Part shown: positions 60,814-64,000 of the stretch, one piece after another
Numbering within the stretch: position 1 is the first letter of the stretch
Layout of the letters: the number at the start of each line of letters is the position of its first letter
Origin: Desulfosporosinus hippei DSM 8344
GTDB taxonomy: Bacteria; Bacillota; Desulfitobacteriia; Desulfitobacteriales; Desulfitobacteriaceae
Assembly: GCF_900100785.1 (NCBI RefSeq)
Contig: NZ_FNCP01000009.1
Location: forward strand, 1 to 64,000
Reading direction: 5' to 3'
DNA length: 64,000 bases
Position numbers and translations under genes: made by a program
Notes under the pieces: generated by a model
What the model saw: the letters and a program-made list of their open reading frames with translations, nothing else
What the model was told of the DNA's origin: nothing
Databases searched by the model: none

Positions 60814-61527
60814 TTAATCCTCAATCATATACTTAGCAAGATGGTTCTCTACCCCAACTAGATGATCCAACATCCGCTTTTTAGCTTTTTCAGAATCATG
60901 ATTCTTAATAGCCTCGTAAATTAACAAATGCTCATTAAACAACTTTTCAGGGGTGTCTGCGTGTTCATAAAGCTTACTGCGGCTGGTTTTAAGGGCCTTT
61001 TTCATTGTATCTGAAAGGGTATTCATTAAGCGAAAGAGGATTTTATTATGGGTCGCTCTAGCAATTGCATAATGAAAGTAATGATCAGCCTCTTCACCTA
61101 GATGATGTAATTCGAGATCCTTCCGCATAATTTCTAACGCTTCAAACATTTCATGTATTTCATCTTCATCCGCTCTCGCAGCCGCTAATCCGGCAGCCTG
61201 AACTTCTAAAATCTTTCTTGCCTCATAAAGTTCCAGGTCAGTGTCTTTTTCTATAAAAAGCATCCAGGCCAAAGGGGTTACTACAGATTCAATATTTACC
61301 TGCCTAATATAAGTTCCCTCGCCGGAACGCACTTCTATTAAGCCCATCATCTCTAGGGCACTGATCGCTTCCCGAATAGACGCACGACTTACCTGAAACC
61401 GTTCAACTAATTCCCGCTCTGAGGGTAACCGGTCACCAGGCTTTAGTTGGCCCTCGGCAATGAGTTGACCGATCTGATCAACAATCTGTTCGTAGATCTT
61501 TCGGGTTCTAATGGGTTTTAGAATCAC
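60814..61527 (-). CDS. FadR/LldR-type GntR regulator
   Basis: The product is 237 residues from GTG 61527, preferred over ATG 61602 because the family starts just before IYEQIVDQIGQLI and AGGAG lies upstream; the region 61597-61636 is a hairpin. Residues 10-75 form a GntR winged helix (GDRLPSERELVERFQVSRASIREAI, split). Residues 95-225 are an FCD effector domain with the metal-binding His in ADHYFHYAIA and HNKILF. It probably binds a hydroxy acid such as lactate or glycolate and controls glcD-glcF upstream. Confidence 0.88.
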   Translation of the reverse strand: MILKPIRTRKIYEQIVDQIGQLIAEGQLKPGDRLPSERELVERFQVSRASIREAISALEMMGLIEVRSGEGTYIRQVNIESVVTPLAWMLFIEKDTDLELYEARKILEVQAAGLAAARADEDEIHEMFEALEIMRKDLELHHLGEEADHYFHYAIARATHNKILFRLMNTLSDTMKKALKTSRSKLYEHADTPEKLFNEHLLIYEAIKNHDSEKAKKRMLDHLVGVENHLAKYMIED

Positions 61528-61596
61528 CCTTTTTTCACTCCTCGCACATTGGTTGTAAAACCATGTACTTAGTTTACCATAGCTATCCACTATATG

Positions 61597-61636
61597 AAAC
61601 ATGGGAACACTTTATTCTTAAAGTGTTCCCATGTTT
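61597..61636 (-). terminator. 18-bp perfect hairpin after glcF
   Basis: AAACATGGGAACACTTTA (61597-61614) and its exact complement (61619-61636) are separated by four bases. It lies 13 bases past the glcF stop and upstream of the regulator gene, so it ends the glcDF transcript; a regulatory role for the following gene cannot be excluded. Confidence 0.75.
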
Positions 61637-61649
61637 TCAACACCCTGAT

Positions 61650-62939
61650 TTACTTCTTTTTGCCAGCTCGGTATGATTCCGCCAAAATTTGGACAGTATG
61701 CACAACTTCTTCATTTATTCCGGCATTTTCCACTCCGCTTTTTAGCTGTAACCTACATGCTGGACAACCTGTTGCCACTGTATCAGTGTGGGTTAACTCA
61801 ATATCCGCTGTCTTACGATCAGAGATCTGTACAGAGAGATCAGGGTGCACAAGGCTGAAAGATCCAGCCATCCCGCAACAACGCCCTGGTTCTTTCATTT
61901 CAATCAATTCCACACCCGGAATACTCTTTAAGATTTCTCGCGGCTCCTTATTAATCCCTTGTCCACGATTCAAGTGACAGGGATCATGATAAGTCACTTT
62001 ACGATTTACTCGTCCTAAACCTTCTTTTTTGAAAGGTACTTTGTGAATCAGGAATTCGGAAATATCGTAGGACTTGCCAGCCCATTTATCGGCTAAGGCC
62101 TTAAACTGCGGATCATTGTCTAAAAGTTCACCAAAGACATGCTTCCAAGCAGTTCCTCCGGACGAACATGCCACAACCAAAGCATCCGCGCCCAGCTTCT
62201 CAAATGCTCTTAAATTCCTTTTTGCTAAAGCACTGGCCGAGGCAACATCTCCATTTACTGAGGCGGGAATTCCACAGCATCCCTGCCCCTTAGGAATTAC
62301 AACTTCGATATCATTTTCTTTAAGAACCTCTACAACCGCTTTCCCAATATCAGTGTAGAAGTAATTAATCATACATCCGGTAAAAAAGGCCACTCTCATC
62401 TTCGGTTTTTCGACTTTAACAACTTCCGGAAACTCCGAACGCAGTGTCTTACTGGCTAACATGGGGAATACTTTATCCGTGCCAATCCCAATATCAAAAC
62501 GCATTCTGGCAATACGATCACTTTTATGAGGTACGTGTTTTAAGGCCACACCTTGAAACATACTGCCTGTTTTCATTCCAAAATCAAACATCCGCTGCAT
62601 CTTAAGCGCCGTAAAGGCAATCTTTTTGACAGGGTGCAGACCCTTTTTACGAACAGCTTCAGCCCGAGCAGCTAAAATAATTTTGTCAAATCTAACTCCA
62701 CAGGGACAGTTATTATTACAGGCCATACAGGTTGTACACAGAGAAAAACGCTCTGCCAGCCCTTGAGTCATTTCAGCTTCTCCTGAAAGGAGGAATTCGA
62801 CTAAGCTGATCTTTCCTCTTGCCACTGCAACTTCTTGGCGAGTTTCCTTGTAAATAGGACAAACTGCCATACAGTTTCCGCATTTCATGCATTTATGGAG
62901 TTCTTCGGTAATCGAATCCAGAGAATTATATACGGACAC
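61650..62939 (-). CDS. glcF: Iron-sulfur subunit of glycolate/lactate oxidase
   Basis: The product is 429 residues from GTG 62939, seven bases after GGAGGG at the end of glcD; the longer frame to 63044 lies within glcD. Two 4Fe-4S sets are CMKCGNCMAVCP (about 17-28) and CTTCMACNNNCP (about 70-81). Two CCG domains follow (FTGCMINYFYT with GQGCCGIPAS, and HDPCHLNRG with GRCCGMAGS). It accepts electrons from GlcD and passes them on, probably to the membrane quinone pool or an electron-transfer flavoprotein. Confidence 0.92.
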   Translation of the reverse strand: MSVYNSLDSITEELHKCMKCGNCMAVCPIYKETRQEVAVARGKISLVEFLLSGEAEMTQGLAERFSLCTTCMACNNNCPCGVRFDKIILAARAEAVRKKGLHPVKKIAFTALKMQRMFDFGMKTGSMFQGVALKHVPHKSDRIARMRFDIGIGTDKVFPMLASKTLRSEFPEVVKVEKPKMRVAFFTGCMINYFYTDIGKAVVEVLKENDIEVVIPKGQGCCGIPASVNGDVASASALAKRNLRAFEKLGADALVVACSSGGTAWKHVFGELLDNDPQFKALADKWAGKSYDISEFLIHKVPFKKEGLGRVNRKVTYHDPCHLNRGQGINKEPREILKSIPGVELIEMKEPGRCCGMAGSFSLVHPDLSVQISDRKTADIELTHTDTVATGCPACRLQLKSGVENAGINEEVVHTVQILAESYRAGKKK

Positions 62940-62941
62940 GA

Positions 62942-64000
62942 TTAGTCCCTCCTCACTATTTTCCCAGGGTTCAACACATAGTTGGGATCCAGGGCTTCTT
63001 TCATACTTCGCAGTAATGCAACACCGGCTTCGCCAAATTCCCAATCCAGGTATTTCATTTTAGCAACTCCAATTCCGTGTTCCCCGGAAAGAGTTCCGCC
63101 TAAAGAAATCGCAGTTTGGAATATCTCATCCACGGCTAGGTGAACACGCTTCATTTCGTCGAGATCTCTCTCATCCGTTAATATCGTTGGATGTAGGTTG
63201 CCATCTCCGGCATGACCGAAGGTAGCAATGTTGAGCTTATGCTTGTCAGCGATTTTACGAATTGCTTTGATCATATCGGGAATTTTACTTCTGGGAACGG
63301 TAGCATCTTCCAGAACCGTGGTCGGCCTTTTTTGAGCTAGCGCTGGAAGCGCACTTCGACGTGCCAACCATAATAGATCCCGCTCTTTATCATCCTTAGC
63401 AATTTTGACATCGGCAGCCTGTTCTTCTTTTAAAATCTGCTCGACCAAAACGGCTTCCCGTTCAACAACTTCTTTATACCCGTCTACTTCAATTAGCAAA
63501 ACTGCTTCAGCATTTAAAGGAAGTCCAGCGTGAACAAAATGTTCAACGGTTTGGATCGTAACCTTATCCATAATCTCAAGTGTAGCAGGAATAATCTTAT
63601 TTCTGATAATCGACGCTATAGCTTTTCCAGCCTTGTCAACATCATCAAAAACAGCCATAATACTCTTACGAGCCTCGGGTGCAGGGATTAACTTCACGAG
63701 AATTTCGGTGATTATTCCTAAGGTTCCTTCTGCACCGGTAAAGAGAGCTACTAAATCATAGCCAGTAACGTTTTTAACTGTTTTTCCACCCCAGCGAATG
63801 ACTTCCCCGTTCGCTAAGACTACTTGCAAACCCATAATATAATGCTTAGTAACACCATACTTGAGTCCTCGCAATCCGCCAGAGCATTCAGAAACTGAAC
63901 CGCCCATAGTAGCCGTTGTGACTGTCCCTGGATCTGGTGGATATATTAAGCCAAACTGTTGTACAGCGTTATTCAGATCTTGAATAATTACTCCAGGCTG
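62942..64000 (-). CDS. glcD: FAD-binding subunit of glycolate/lactate oxidase, 5' end off the window
   Basis: The coding frame is open to the right edge, so the N-terminal part is missing. Visible are PPDPGTVTTATMGGSVSECSGG (read in parts; the FAD-binding PP-loop region), YGVTKHYIMGL, GKTVKNVTGYDL, FTGAEGTLGIITE and the C-terminal FGHAGDGNLHP with SGEHGIGVAKM, all typical of the GlcD/D-lactate dehydrogenase family. It oxidises a 2-hydroxy acid with FAD and works with GlcF encoded two bases downstream. The regulator at 60814 completes a lactate- or glycolate-use locus. Confidence 0.95.
   Translation of the reverse strand, partial: QPGVIIQDLNNAVQQFGLIYPPDPGTVTTATMGGSVSECSGGLRGLKYGVTKHYIMGLQVVLANGEVIRWGGKTVKNVTGYDLVALFTGAEGTLGIITEILVKLIPAPEARKSIMAVFDDVDKAGKAIASIIRNKIIPATLEIMDKVTIQTVEHFVHAGLPLNAEAVLLIEVDGYKEVVEREAVLVEQILKEEQAADVKIAKDDKERDLLWLARRSALPALAQKRPTTVLEDATVPRSKIPDMIKAIRKIADKHKLNIATFGHAGDGNLHPTILTDERDLDEMKRVHLAVDEIFQTAISLGGTLSGEHGIGVAKMKYLDWEFGEAGVALLRSMKEALDPNYVLNPGKIVRRD

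Noticed and set aside
1-64000. CRISPR array or complete insertion sequence
   Set aside because: No regularly spaced direct repeats of suitable length, no cas genes and no intact transposase were seen; only a possible insertion-sequence end at 25-90.

Overview
The window looks like the chromosome of an anaerobic, endospore-forming Firmicute of the Peptococcaceae type (Desulfosporosinus/Desulfitobacterium-like). The evidence is a complete spoIVA, an ispH-rpsA fusion gene, an ECF biotin transporter, a Tat-exported DMSO-reductase-type molybdoenzyme operon with a c-heme sensor kinase, and a lactate/glycolate oxidase pair. The genus is an inference from gene content and order.

Bases 1-22,030 are an AT-rich accessory island. 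It ends at a tRNA-Pro(GGG) gene, with a tyrosine integrase next to the tRNA 3' end, as in an integrative element. It carries a second tyrosine recombinase with iterated upstream repeats, several nucleases (HNH and PD-(D/E)XK), two helicase-type ATPases, a zinc-metalloprotease-like protein, an XRE repressor with a well-formed promoter-operator, a MazG-like pyrophosphohydrolase beside a nuclease-helicase (DUF2075 type), a LexA-boxed DNA polymerase IV and an ATP-dependent DNA ligase. Decayed gene fragments, including a ligase relic, show past duplication. Small genes with good ribosome binding sites lie at 2144-2314 and 9435-9614.

Bases 22,030-43,000 are core chromosome: an ACT-domain protein (pheB), bioY-ecfA-ecfT, a flavodoxin/ferredoxin protein, spoIVA, gpsA, plsY, der, a DUF512 radical-SAM protein, a membrane protein, an ftsW/spoVE-type gene, ispH-rpsA, plsC, cmk, a CPBP protease, a HAD phosphatase and a cardiolipin synthase. 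Between the island and this block lies a striking cluster of palindromes (22,619-22,742).

Bases 43,000-57,330 hold two aromatic-amino-acid loci flanking a respiratory locus. Locus one is aroF-tyrA-aroA-azlC-azlD. Locus two is a HutP-family RNA-binding regulator, aroH and a second aroF. Both have a leader with copies of TAGGATGG followed by a very similar Rho-independent attenuator (GGCAC stem, GTGTC, T-run). My main proposal is that this HutP relative is an aromatic-pathway antiterminator acting on both leaders. Between them are dmsABC-torD and, divergently, a histidine kinase and response regulator, separated by an AT-rich region with helically phased direct repeats.

Bases 57,330-64,000 hold a small membrane protein, a BaiN-type flavoprotein, an AhpD-like small protein, a multi-cluster ferredoxin protein, a FadR-type regulator and glcF-glcD (glcD runs off the right edge). 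No CRISPR array, rRNA gene or complete insertion sequence was seen.
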